Source: Phycisphaerae bacterium
Lineage (GTDB): Bacteria; Planctomycetota; Phycisphaerae; Tepidisphaerales; Tepidisphaeraceae
Reading direction: 5' to 3'
NCBI GenBank assembly: GCA_025924315.1
Contig: JAICIO010000052.1
Coordinates: 1-36,466 of the forward strand
Length of the DNA stretch: 36,466 nt
The notes under the pieces were generated by a model, which searched no databases, was not told where the DNA came from, and saw nothing but the letters and a program-made list of their open reading frames with translations. Shown here one piece after another: positions 8,841 through 16,788 of this stretch. Made by a program: the position numbers and the translations under genes. Numbering within the stretch: position 1 is the stretch's first letter; every line of letters starts with the position of its first letter.

Positions 8841-10490
8841 TCACTTCGTGGTCTGCTGAATCGCCGCCTGCAAACGTTCGAGATCGACGGGCTTGGTGAG
8901 GTGCTTTTCGAAACCGGATTCCGCGCTGCGCGAGATGTCTTCGTCCATACCGAAGCCGCTCACGGCGATGCCTTTTACGGCGTAGCGGGCGCGCAACGCG
9001 CGCATCACATCGTGACCACTTCCGTCGGGCAGGCCAAGGTCGCTTACGACGAGATCGATCGGTTCCTGCTCCGCGGCGGCGAGGGCTTCTTTGACCGTGG
9101 ATGCGGTGATGACGCGATGGCCGAGGCCATTGAGCAGTTTCGTCATTGCCTTGAGCGTGCCGACGTGATCTTCGACGAGCAGAATGCGCATCGGCGACTG
9201 CTTCGCCGGCGGGAGCTTTACGCGCGTCGGTTCCTGCGTGATCGCTGGCGATACCGTGGGCAGATCGATCGTAAATTTCGATCCGCGCATGCGGCCTTCA
9301 CTGAACGCTTCGATGGTTCCCTGATGCGCCTCGACCAGCTGCCGCGTGATCGTCAGACCGAGACCCAGTCCGCCGAAGTTTCGCGTGAGCGATGCGTCTC
9401 CTTGTTGAAATGCGTTGAACACCGTCGGCAGCACGCTCGTGTCGATTCCGACGCCGTGATCGGAGATTTCCACCACAAGATGTCCGCTCGTCGCATTGCT
9501 TGTGCAAACGGTAATGCGCTCGCCTTCAGGCGTGAATTTGTCCGCGTTGCTCAGCACGTTCCAGAAGATCTGCTGCAGCCGCGCGGGATCGGCACGAACG
9601 TGATGCTGCTCGGCATCGAGCTTTACCTCGACATCGTCCAGCCGCTGCTGGCAACACAGGTTTACCGCGTTGCGAATGAGCAGATGCGCATCGACGGTTT
9701 CGAAATGAAGCTGCAGCGTTCCGCGCGTGATGCGCGTGAGGTCGAGCAGATCGTCGATGAGTCGCGCCTCGAGCTCAACGTTGCGGCGGATCGTTTGAAT
9801 GTCGTCCTGCACTTCGCCGGGAAGATTCTCGAATCGCTCGAGCAGTGAAACCGTCAGCAGCACAGGCGTGAGCGGCGTGCGCAGCTCGTGCGAGAGCATC
9901 GCGAGGAATTGATCCTTCGCGAGATTGGCCGATACCGCCGCGAGACGTTGCGCTTCCGCGAGTTCTTTTGCGGCGGTGAGTTCTTTCGTCAGCTGAAGCA
10001 GCCGCGATTCACTTTCGCGTGCGATCTCGGCGGCCAGCAGGTGTCGCGCGCTGTCTCCGCGCATGCGGAGCAGTTCGGTCACCTCTTCAGCGCGGTGAAT
10101 GATCGCGATGACCGCGCCGCGCTCGTTGAGCAGCGGGGTGTTCACCGCCCGCCAATGCCGTTCCTCAAACCCGCCGCCTTCGCTTGCCGGCCGGCGAATG
10201 TCGTACTTCAGCACGGCGACGGTGTCGGGCTTGCCGGTCCGGATCACGCGCTCGAAGGAAGCGCGAATCTGCTTTTCACCGTCATTCGGTCGCTCAGGAT
10301 TGTCGGGGAAAACCTCAAACGTCGGCCGGCCGAGGATCTCCTCGCGCCGGGTCATCGTCGCCGCAAGGTAAGAATCGCTCGCCGCCAAAATCGTGAACTG
10401 CGGATCGACATTGACAACGAGATACAACCCCGGCACGCTCTCAAACAGCGCCCGAAAATCCAGCTGCGGATTCACCGGCTGATGCCCCAT
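8841..10490 (-). CDS. PAS hybrid histidine kinase with C-terminal receiver
   Basis: Cytoplasmic sensor kinase of 549 residues with no membrane segment. Order: PAS sensor (about 10-140), short coiled coil (150-190), HisKA with His201 in LSHELRTPL, HATPase with N box (IFWNVLSNADKF, about 308-319), G1 DHGVGID (344-350) and G2 GLGLGL (375-380), then a receiver (435-547) with acidic pair Glu440/Asp441, phosphoacceptor Asp484 in VVSDLGLP, Ser511 and Lys533. All key residues are present, so both modules should work. There is no DNA-binding output domain and no response-regulator gene beside it; the phosphate must go to a partner elsewhere. ATG 10490 has no clear Shine-Dalgarno sequence. Link to the sugar genes is by position only. 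Confidence 0.93.
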   Translation of the reverse strand: MGHQPVNPQLDFRALFESVPGLYLVVNVDPQFTILAASDSYLAATMTRREEILGRPTFEVFPDNPERPNDGEKQIRASFERVIRTGKPDTVAVLKYDIRRPASEGGGFEERHWRAVNTPLLNERGAVIAIIHRAEEVTELLRMRGDSARHLLAAEIARESESRLLQLTKELTAAKELAEAQRLAAVSANLAKDQFLAMLSHELRTPLTPVLLTVSLLERFENLPGEVQDDIQTIRRNVELEARLIDDLLDLTRITRGTLQLHFETVDAHLLIRNAVNLCCQQRLDDVEVKLDAEQHHVRADPARLQQIFWNVLSNADKFTPEGERITVCTSNATSGHLVVEISDHGVGIDTSVLPTVFNAFQQGDASLTRNFGGLGLGLTITRQLVEAHQGTIEAFSEGRMRGSKFTIDLPTVSPAITQEPTRVKLPPAKQSPMRILLVEDHVGTLKAMTKLLNGLGHRVITASTVKEALAAAEQEPIDLVVSDLGLPDGSGHDVMRALRARYAVKGIAVSGFGMDEDISRSAESGFEKHLTKPVDLERLQAAIQQTTK

Positions 10491-10544
10491 CTGCGAGCGA
10501 AGTATAAATCGCTTCGCCCGCAGAGGCCACGAGATAATTTATCC

Positions 10545-10823
10545 CTAAGGGGCGATCTTTGGATGATCCTTGTAATACGCGGCGTTCTTCTCAATGAAGG
10601 ACTGGGAGTCGACCGGCAATTCGTCTTCGTTGAAGATCGCCGAGACAGGGCATTCACCCACGCATAATCCGCAGCAGGTGCAATCCCGCCCATCGATGAA
10701 CAGTTGATCGACCTCGTTGAAGTTCCTTTCGTCCGCGGTTGGATGAATGACATCCACCGGGCAGACGACCACGCACGCGGTATCTTTCACGCCGATGCAA
10801 GGCTTGGCGATGACATAAGCCAT
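10545..10823 (-). CDS. Ferredoxin with [3Fe-4S] and [4Fe-4S] motifs (FdxA-like)
   Basis: Small soluble electron carrier, 92 residues. Cys9, Cys17 and Cys21-Pro (CIGVKDTACVVVCPVD) match the first-cluster motif of seven-iron ferredoxins from Thermus and Bacillus-like bacteria. Cys48, Cys51, Cys54 and Cys58-Pro form the CxxCxxCxxxCP second cluster. A roughly 10-residue longer linker (HPTADERNFNEVDQ) separates the clusters, and an extra Cys50 sits inside the second motif (CTCCGLC). The start is ATG 10823 because GGAGGT lies immediately upstream; the open frame to 10877 lacks such a site. It is transcribed away from the LysR gene. Its redox partner is not visible. Confidence 0.93.
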   Translation of the reverse strand: MAYVIAKPCIGVKDTACVVVCPVDVIHPTADERNFNEVDQLFIDGRDCTCCGLCVGECPVSAIFNEDELPVDSQSFIEKNAAYYKDHPKIAP

Positions 10824-10875
10824 AAGACCTCCTCGTGCGCGAAAATAGCGTGCGACTGGGTCATAAATCCAATAC

Positions 10876-10908
10876 ATAACGGTGTTACACGATATAACTA
10901 GAAGTTAT
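10876..10908. promoter_or_regulatory. Two dyads in the divergent fdx/lysR gap, candidate LysR operator
   Basis: ATAACT-AGA-AGTTAT (10894-10908) is a perfect 6-bp dyad that overlaps the ATG of the LysR gene (10907). Exactly 18 bp earlier is a second, weaker dyad ATAAC-GGT-GTTAC (10876-10888). LysR proteins usually bind tandem dyads in a divergent gap and repress their own gene, so the position fits; binding is inferred. Confidence 0.5.
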
Positions 10909-11827
10909 GAACCTTCACGCTTTGGAAATCTTCCGCGCGGTCGGCCATTTAAAAAACGTCAGTCGCGCGGCGGAGTCATTAATGATCAGTCAACCGGCAG
11001 TTTCCAAGCAGCTGAGCCAGCTCGAGCGGTCGCTCGGACGAAAGCTCCTGGAGCGATCGTCTCGCGGGGTGACACTGACCGATGCGGGCGAAGTGCTGGT
11101 GGGCTACGCCGATCGCATCTTCGCCCTCGCGCACGACGCAGAGATGAACATGCGTCAGTTCGATCCACTGCGCACTGGAAAAGTGTCGATCGGTATTACG
11201 CCCAGCCTCGGTACGTACATTCTTCCAAAGGTGATCGTCTATTTGCGGCAGCGGTATCCGGGCGTGCAAATTCGATCGGAGATGCAATCCGCCGAGCGTC
11301 TGAAAAGCCTGTTGGAAGATCGCGTGCTCGACGTGGCGCTTTCTCCGGTGGACATCTCGTCCAAACAGATGCAGAGAGAGATCACATGCATGGAGGATAT
11401 GTTGCCGGTTGTCTCCGCGCGCCATCGTTTCGCGTCGAAGCGTCATGTCACCACCGCGGAATTCTTGACCGAACCGATGATCGCGCGCGAACCGAGCTCT
11501 CACGCCCGTTCGCTCGTCGAAACGGCGCTCGCCGGAAGAGGTTTGCGCGTCGAGCCAGCGATGACCTTTGCCAGCACAGAAGCGGTAAAGCAGGCAGTCG
11601 CCGCCGGATTGGGTGTGGGTTGGTTGTCGCGCATCGCGATCGAGCACGAATTGGCCGCGAAACGCCTGGCGATCGCGGCGATTCGGTCGTTGCACTTTCG
11701 CCGCCCGGTGTATCATGTGCGGCCGAGGTCGGGGCCGGTGAACAAGCTCGTTCCGGCGCTGATCACGGTGTTCCGGCACGCGATGCGCGGAACGCTGCCG
11801 GAAAAACCGCGCTTGACGCTGCAGTAG
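10907..11827 (+). CDS. LysR-family transcriptional regulator
   Basis: DNA-binding regulator of 306 residues. The winged helix-turn-helix at 1-60 contains the family signature NVSRAAESLMISQPAVSKQLSQLE, followed by GRKLLERSSRGVTLTDAGE. Residues about 90-295 are the periplasmic-binding-like effector domain (KVSIGITPSLGTYILPKVI; VAAGLGVGWLSR). It is divergent from the ferredoxin gene and is followed after 21 nt by the GH127 gene on the same strand, so both are probably on one transcript. The inferred effector is a pathway intermediate or sugar. There is no strong Shine-Dalgarno sequence before ATG 10907; a palindrome covers the start codon, suggesting autoregulation. Confidence 0.93.
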   Translation: MNLHALEIFRAVGHLKNVSRAAESLMISQPAVSKQLSQLERSLGRKLLERSSRGVTLTDAGEVLVGYADRIFALAHDAEMNMRQFDPLRTGKVSIGITPSLGTYILPKVIVYLRQRYPGVQIRSEMQSAERLKSLLEDRVLDVALSPVDISSKQMQREITCMEDMLPVVSARHRFASKRHVTTAEFLTEPMIAREPSSHARSLVETALAGRGLRVEPAMTFASTEAVKQAVAAGLGVGWLSRIAIEHELAAKRLAIAAIRSLHFRRPVYHVRPRSGPVNKLVPALITVFRHAMRGTLPEKPRLTLQ

Positions 11828-11848
11828 TTCGTGATGGAGGGTCGTGCA

Positions 11849-13696
11849 GTGAATCGATCAATCGTTGTAGACACAACCAAAAGTGCGTTCGGGTCGCTTC
11901 AGCCGGTCGCTCTGTCGGACGTGACGGTGGCCGATGCGTTCTGGGCGCCGCGGCGGGAGACGAATCGCGAGAAGACGATTCCACAGCAGTGGCGGCAGTG
12001 CGAAGCAACCGGGCGGATTGATAACTTTCGGCGGGCGTCGGGGCATAAGCAGGATCCCGCGTTTCATGGGGCGTTTTTCAACGATTCGGATGTTTACAAG
12101 ATGCTTGAGTCGGCCGCATGGACGCTCGCGACGGATCGCGATCCAAAGTTGGAAAAGATGGTCGATGATCTGATCGGCGAGATCGCGGCGGCGCAGCAGC
12201 CGGACGGGTACATCGACACGTTTTTCATGTTCGATAAGGCGAAGGAACGCTTTACGAACCTTCGCGATCTCCATGAGCTGTACTGCCAGGGTCATCTGAT
12301 TCAAGCGGCGGTCGCGCATCATCGTGCGACGGGGAAGACTACTTTGCTCGACGTCGCGAAAAGATCGGCCGATCACATCCGCGATTACTTTGGCCCCAAA
12401 GATTCCCGGAAGCACGAAGGCGTGCCGGGTCATCCGGAATTGGAGATGGCGATGGTCGAGCTGTCGCGCGACACCGGCGACGAGAAGTATCTGAAGCAGG
12501 CGGAGTATTTCATCAACGCGCGCGGGCACGGACTCATCGGCGGAAGCCCGTATCACCAGGATCACAAACCAATTCGCGAGCAGGATCGGATGGTGGGGCA
12601 CGCGGTGCGGAATGCGTATCTGAACTGCGGCGCGACGGATCTCGTGCTCGAGCGCGGCGATGAGAAGCTGAAAACCGCGATGGAGCGGACGTGGCAGCAG
12701 ATGGTATCGCGCGTGCTGTACGTGACCGGCGGAATCGGTGCTCGGGCGAATGGCGAAGCGTTCGGCGACGATTTCGAATTGCCCAACGCCGCGGCATACG
12801 CTGAAACCTGCGCATCGGTTGCGAGCATCATGTGGAGCTACCGCATGCTGCTGCTCACCGGCGAGGCAAAGTACGCGGATCTTATCGAACTGACGATGTA
12901 CAACGGCGCGCTGAGCGGCATCGCGCTCGACGGTGAGAATTACTTTTACGTGAACCCGCTCGAAAACGACGGCAACCATCGCCGCGTGCCGTGGTTTGAT
13001 TGCGCGTGCTGCCCGCCGAACATTTCGCGGCTGATCGCGTCGTGGCCGGGTTACCTCTACAGCACGTCGAAGGATGCAGTTTGGGTGCATCATTATGTGA
13101 AGGGTGCGCTGAACGGGAAGCTGACGGTCGATGCGAATTATCCCTGGTCAGGAAAGATCGCGGTGAAGATTGATGGCCCAGGATCGTACGCGCTGATGCT
13201 TCGCGTTCCAGCTTGGGCGAAGGACGCGACGGTTTCGATAAATGGCGAAAGGCAATCGATCGATTTGAAGCCGGCGAGCTATGCGCGCCTTCAGCGCGAT
13301 TGGAAGGCTGGCGACACGGTCGAGCTTGATCTGCCGATGCCGGCTCGGTTGCTCCTCCCGCATCCGTACATCGAAAGCTGCAGCGGCAAGGCCGCGATCA
13401 CGCGCGGGCCCGTGGTTTATTGCCTGGAAGGTGTCGATCAGCCCAACCTCGATCCGCGGGAGGTCGAGCTGACCGCCAACCCAAGGTTCCAAGAGAGGTG
13501 GCGCGGCGACGAGCTGCGGGGCATCATGACCCTGCAAACCAGCGACGCGCGTCGCCTCCAATTCGATCCGAATGCCCTTTACCAGACTGAGGTTGCGACG
13601 AAATCCGAGCAACCGGTGAGCTTAACGGCGATTCCGTACTACGCGTGGGCGAATCGGGAGAAGGCGCGCATGGCGATCTGGATTCGCCTGGCGTAA
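11849..13696 (+). CDS. GH127 beta-L-arabinofuranosidase (DUF1680 family)
   Basis: Predicted retaining enzyme that releases beta-L-arabinofuranose, for example from hydroxyproline-linked or pectic chains. The 615-residue protein has the (alpha/alpha)6 barrel followed by beta domains. Residues corresponding to the HypBA1 active site are present: Glu303 as likely acid/base, and zinc ligands Glu319 and Cys321 (ETCAS) with Cys387-Cys388 (CCPPN), one of which is the cysteine nucleophile. No signal peptide is seen, so it should act in the cytoplasm on imported oligosaccharides. Start GTG 11849 is chosen because GGAGG (11836-11840) lies 8 nt before it; GTG 11831 and ATG 11834 lie upstream in frame. 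With GH43 and the importer it argues for arabinan-type substrates. Confidence 0.92.
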   Translation: MNRSIVVDTTKSAFGSLQPVALSDVTVADAFWAPRRETNREKTIPQQWRQCEATGRIDNFRRASGHKQDPAFHGAFFNDSDVYKMLESAAWTLATDRDPKLEKMVDDLIGEIAAAQQPDGYIDTFFMFDKAKERFTNLRDLHELYCQGHLIQAAVAHHRATGKTTLLDVAKRSADHIRDYFGPKDSRKHEGVPGHPELEMAMVELSRDTGDEKYLKQAEYFINARGHGLIGGSPYHQDHKPIREQDRMVGHAVRNAYLNCGATDLVLERGDEKLKTAMERTWQQMVSRVLYVTGGIGARANGEAFGDDFELPNAAAYAETCASVASIMWSYRMLLLTGEAKYADLIELTMYNGALSGIALDGENYFYVNPLENDGNHRRVPWFDCACCPPNISRLIASWPGYLYSTSKDAVWVHHYVKGALNGKLTVDANYPWSGKIAVKIDGPGSYALMLRVPAWAKDATVSINGERQSIDLKPASYARLQRDWKAGDTVELDLPMPARLLLPHPYIESCSGKAAITRGPVVYCLEGVDQPNLDPREVELTANPRFQERWRGDELRGIMTLQTSDARRLQFDPNALYQTEVATKSEQPVSLTAIPYYAWANREKARMAIWIRLA

Positions 13697-13713
13697 GAAT
13701 TGATTCCCGCATA

Positions 13714-13802
13714 ACTTAGGTGAGCTTGGCCGCTTGCGGCTTAGCGGATTGGTGAGTTGCAATATTTCCCGCTAACCCGCAAGCGGCTAAATTAGCTTAA
13801 GT
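13714..13802. repeat. Imperfect 34-bp inverted repeat (CCGCTTGCGG family)
   Basis: Arms 13714-13747 and 13769-13802 pair at about 27 of 34 positions around a 21-nt loop. The best part is the self-complementary GGCCGCTTGCGG core. The right-arm unit CCGCTAACCCGCAAGCGGC recurs with one change at 35254-35272 inside another repeat. It separates GH127 from the ECF sigma gene and may end the upstream transcript. Confidence 0.8.
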
Positions 13803-13823
13803 AACGGATGGATATAGACTTAA

Positions 13824-14582
13824 GTGAGAGTCCTCGATAACCCCCGGACCCCGCCGTTTGACGTCCCATATCCCTGCCGCTACCAATTACTTCACGTGGA
13901 TCGCCCCGTAGACAAACCGCGGCCGGGTAAACCGGCCGTGCAGACCGAACCCAGCGACCTTCAAGCGGTGCCCCTCGGCCGATCGTCGGACGAGGAGCTC
14001 ATGCGCCGCACCCAGACTGGCGACAAGCAGGCGTTTTCCCTCCTGTACGAACGCTACAACGCTTCGGTCCTGTCGTACCTCTACCGCATGCTTGGCAACG
14101 TTGAGGACGTTGAGTCCATCGGCCAGGAAGTCTTCCTCCGGGCGTTTCGCTTCGCCGCGACATATCGCTATCCGCAAAAATTCTCGACCTGGCTATTCAC
14201 GATCACCCGCAACCTCGCGATCAACAACGCGCGCCGCAAGAAGCGCAGCCCGATCAAGAACATCACCGAGCTGCACCTCGAAGGCATGGACATGAGCGGC
14301 GACGCGTACGAAGTCGCGTCGCGGGCAACAGATGACGTCGAGAAGCGCGAAGAGATTGCAATTGTATTAAAAGCGCTCGATGACCTGCCGACGGATCAGA
14401 AAGAAGTGATTGTGCTTGGCGTATTCCAGGACCTGAGCTACGCGCAGATGGAAGAAATCACCGGAACAAAGGCGGTGACGCTGCGTTCGCGAATGTTCCA
14501 CGGCCTGAAAAAACTCGCGAGGCTCATGGGCGGCGAAGAAGCCGTCGCGGAGATCGAAGGACGGAAGGAAAAAGATCGTTGA
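13824..14582 (+). CDS. ECF RNA polymerase sigma factor (first of two)
   Basis: Alternative sigma factor. Region 2 lies at about 72-145 (SLLYERYNASVLSYLYRMLG, then STWLFTITRNLAINNARRKKR for -10 recognition) and region 4 at about 187-240 (LDDLPTDQKEVIVLGVFQDLSYAQMEEI, then a helix-turn-helix that reads -35), each quoted in part. Total 252 residues includes a roughly 60-residue proline-rich N-terminal stretch that is unusual for ECF factors. The start is therefore doubtful: GTG 13824 has no clear Shine-Dalgarno sequence, and a later GTG such as 13896 is possible. The next gene encodes a single-pass membrane protein that is a candidate anti-sigma partner, separated by a palindromic repeat. Confidence 0.9.
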   Translation: MRVLDNPRTPPFDVPYPCRYQLLHVDRPVDKPRPGKPAVQTEPSDLQAVPLGRSSDEELMRRTQTGDKQAFSLLYERYNASVLSYLYRMLGNVEDVESIGQEVFLRAFRFAATYRYPQKFSTWLFTITRNLAINNARRKKRSPIKNITELHLEGMDMSGDAYEVASRATDDVEKREEIAIVLKALDDLPTDQKEVIVLGVFQDLSYAQMEEITGTKAVTLRSRMFHGLKKLARLMGGEEAVAEIEGRKEKDR

Positions 14583-14595
14583 GGCTCTTGCTCCT

Positions 14596-14669
14596 GTAGG
14601 GTCCGCTTCAGCGGACCGGTTACTCGTCTTGGAGAAATGGAATAACCGGTCCGCTGAAGCGGACCCTAC
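14596..14669. repeat. Family A palindrome, perfect 27-bp arms
   Basis: Arms 14596-14622 and 14643-14669 are perfect inverse copies around a 20-nt loop. Each contains a mini-hairpin, GGTCCGC-TTCA-GCGGACC on the left and GGTCCGC-TGAA-GCGGACC on the right. It is the best-preserved copy here and fills the gap between the ECF sigma gene and its membrane partner. Confidence 0.92.
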
Positions 14670-14686
14670 AAGACAAACGGGAAACG

Positions 14687-15709
14687 ATGGCGACGCTGGA
14701 TTTTGAATCCGATCAATTCTTGCAGCTGCTGACGGAGGCTCTGCGCGCTGGACCTGCGAGCCCGGAGTGGCATCAAGCCGTCGCGCGCTTGCGCACCGAG
14801 CACGGGGTGGAAGTTGATGAGTTCAAACTGCTTGTCGCGGCACGACAGCATCTCGAGAGTGGTAAGGAATATCGATCGGTTCGCGCGGGGCCGGAGTTCA
14901 CGCGAAAGATCATGTCGTCGCTCGAAGAGGAAGAGCCCGCGATTGCGCGGCGGCACACGAAGGTACCCACAGCCAATCTCATCGCGATCATTTCCGCATT
15001 GGTCATGATCGCGGTTGTGGGGCTTCTCGTGTGGGTGTTGATCCCGGGGAAGAACGAAGCACCGATTGCGATCGACGCGCTGGGGAGCGTGTATTTTTCC
15101 GAGCCGGCGATGAATGTGAGCTTCGATTCGCCGCTCGATCCGCAGTGGCACAGCTTTGGTTCGCTGAAGCTAGACGTCGGCACTGGTCTTTCGCCCGTCC
15201 CGGCCCTCGACAGCGGCACAGAACCGGCCGGCGGAGGGATTTACTGGAGCCAGCCGCTCGATGCATCGCAGCCCGTCTCGATCGAAGCGGCGCTTCGCGT
15301 GAATCAAATTCCGGACAATCTCATCGCGCAAGTGTTCGTGACCGATCAACCGGAATTCAGCGAGACGCGCGGCACCGGACAACACGAGCTTACGTGGTCA
15401 TTACGGAACGGACAGGCGACGCTCGTGCTGCCCTCAGGTGACGTCGCGGCGCAAAGTGCCAGCCTCCGTGAAGTGCCGACCACGATTCACGTGCGCTTCC
15501 TCATCGACCAGTCGAATACGATCGTCGAAATGGGCGAGCAAGTCTGGAAAGGCCCACACGGGCTCGGCGGCCAACCGCGATACGTCGGGCTGCGATTTCT
15601 TCGCGTCGATTCCATGCGCAAACCATCGAAGGACTCAACGCATCGCGCGAGCGACAAAGACGCACTCGTCTTCCAATCCCTCCGTGTACTCAAGGCACAA
15701 AAGCAGTAG
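14687..15709 (+). CDS. Single-pass membrane protein, candidate anti-sigma partner
   Basis: I do not recognise the family. The 340 residues consist of an acidic helical cytoplasmic part (1-95), one membrane segment (about 97-119, ANLIAIISALVMIAVVGLLV), and a 220-residue outer part rich in beta strands that reads like a carbohydrate-binding or LamG-like sandwich (YWSQPLDASQPVSIEAALRV; KGPHGLGGQPRYVGLRFLRV). There is no zinc HxxxCxxC motif, so it is not a classical zinc anti-sigma factor. The position straight after an ECF sigma gene and the topology suggest it holds or senses for that sigma factor (inference). The MoxR gene starts 16 nt later on the same strand. Confidence 0.8.
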   Translation: MATLDFESDQFLQLLTEALRAGPASPEWHQAVARLRTEHGVEVDEFKLLVAARQHLESGKEYRSVRAGPEFTRKIMSSLEEEEPAIARRHTKVPTANLIAIISALVMIAVVGLLVWVLIPGKNEAPIAIDALGSVYFSEPAMNVSFDSPLDPQWHSFGSLKLDVGTGLSPVPALDSGTEPAGGGIYWSQPLDASQPVSIEAALRVNQIPDNLIAQVFVTDQPEFSETRGTGQHELTWSLRNGQATLVLPSGDVAAQSASLREVPTTIHVRFLIDQSNTIVEMGEQVWKGPHGLGGQPRYVGLRFLRVDSMRKPSKDSTHRASDKDALVFQSLRVLKAQKQ

Positions 15710-15725
15710 GATGCTCGCGCCTTAA

Positions 15726-16784
15726 ATGACCGCGACGAATTCAACCAACTCGAGCGCCGGTGTGAATCAAACCGCCGCGCCGTCCGATGTCGAGGCCGCG
15801 CGCTCGCTGGCGGAGTCGTATCAGCAATTGCAGGCCGAACTCGGCAAGGTGATCGTCGGGCAGCAGCGCGTGATCGAAGAGCTACTCATCGCCATTTTCG
15901 CTCGCGGGCATTGTTTGATGCAGGGCGTGCCAGGGCTGGCGAAGACGATGCTCGTCTCGACGCTCGCCCAGACGATGGATCTGAGCTTCAGCCGCATCCA
16001 ATTCACGCCGGATTTGATGCCCAGCGACATCACGGGCACGGACATTCTCCAGGAGGATCCGGATACCGGCCGACGCAGCTTCGAATTCCAGCGCGGGCCC
16101 ATCTTCGCGAATCTTTTGCTCGCGGATGAGATCAACCGCACTCCGCCGAAGACTCAGGCGGCGCTTCTCCAGGCGATGCAGGAACACCAGGTAACGGTCG
16201 GCAACCGCACGATGAACTTGCCGGATCCGTTTTTCGTCCTGGCGACGCAGAATCCGATCGAGCAGGAGGGGACGTATCCGCTGCCCGAGGCGCAGCTCGA
16301 CCGTTTCATGTTCATGGTGATCGTGAACTATCCGAATCGCGATGAAGAGTTCGAAGTGCTGAAGCGCACGACGGGCTCGGTGCATGCTGCGATTGGGCGC
16401 GTGCTCAGTGGCGAGCGGATCAAGCAGTTGCAGGAGATCGTGCGACGCGTGCCGGTGGGCGATCACGTCTTCAACTTCGCGCTCGACATCATCCGAGCGA
16501 CGCGGCCGAACGAGCAGGGCGCGAGCGACTTCGTCCGCCACTGGCTCAACTGGGGCGCGGGTCCGCGCGCTGGGCAGTACATGGTGCTCGCGGGCAAAGC
16601 GCGTGCGCTAATCCATGGCCGGCTGCATGTGACGATCGAAGACATCGAAGCGGTTGCCGCCCCGGCGCTTCGCCATCGCCTCATCCCCAACTTCAACGCC
16701 GAAGCCGAAGGGATCACCGTCGAGCAAATCATTGAGAAGATCCTCACCCTCATCCCGCGAGGCAAAGGCGAGCGGCTTCTGTAG
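15726..16784 (+). CDS. MoxR-family AAA+ ATPase
   Basis: Chaperone-like ATPase, 352 residues, that in known cases works with VWA proteins to mature or assemble complexes. Walker A is GVPGLAKT (67-74), Walker B LLLADEINR (130-138), sensor 1 LATQNP (172-177), followed by the family signature EGTYPLPEAQLDRF (about 181-194) and the C-terminal lid. A proline/serine-rich 20-residue tail precedes the domain. Usual partner genes (DUF58, BatA-like) lie not beside it but from 25.7 kb on. It follows the sigma/membrane-protein pair closely, so it may be under that sigma factor. The convergent transporter gene ends 4 bp beyond its stop, leaving no terminator space. Confidence 0.95.
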   Translation: MTATNSTNSSAGVNQTAAPSDVEAARSLAESYQQLQAELGKVIVGQQRVIEELLIAIFARGHCLMQGVPGLAKTMLVSTLAQTMDLSFSRIQFTPDLMPSDITGTDILQEDPDTGRRSFEFQRGPIFANLLLADEINRTPPKTQAALLQAMQEHQVTVGNRTMNLPDPFFVLATQNPIEQEGTYPLPEAQLDRFMFMVIVNYPNRDEEFEVLKRTTGSVHAAIGRVLSGERIKQLQEIVRRVPVGDHVFNFALDIIRATRPNEQGASDFVRHWLNWGAGPRAGQYMVLAGKARALIHGRLHVTIEDIEAVAAPALRHRLIPNFNAEAEGITVEQIIEKILTLIPRGKGERLL

Positions 16785-16788
16785 GAAG

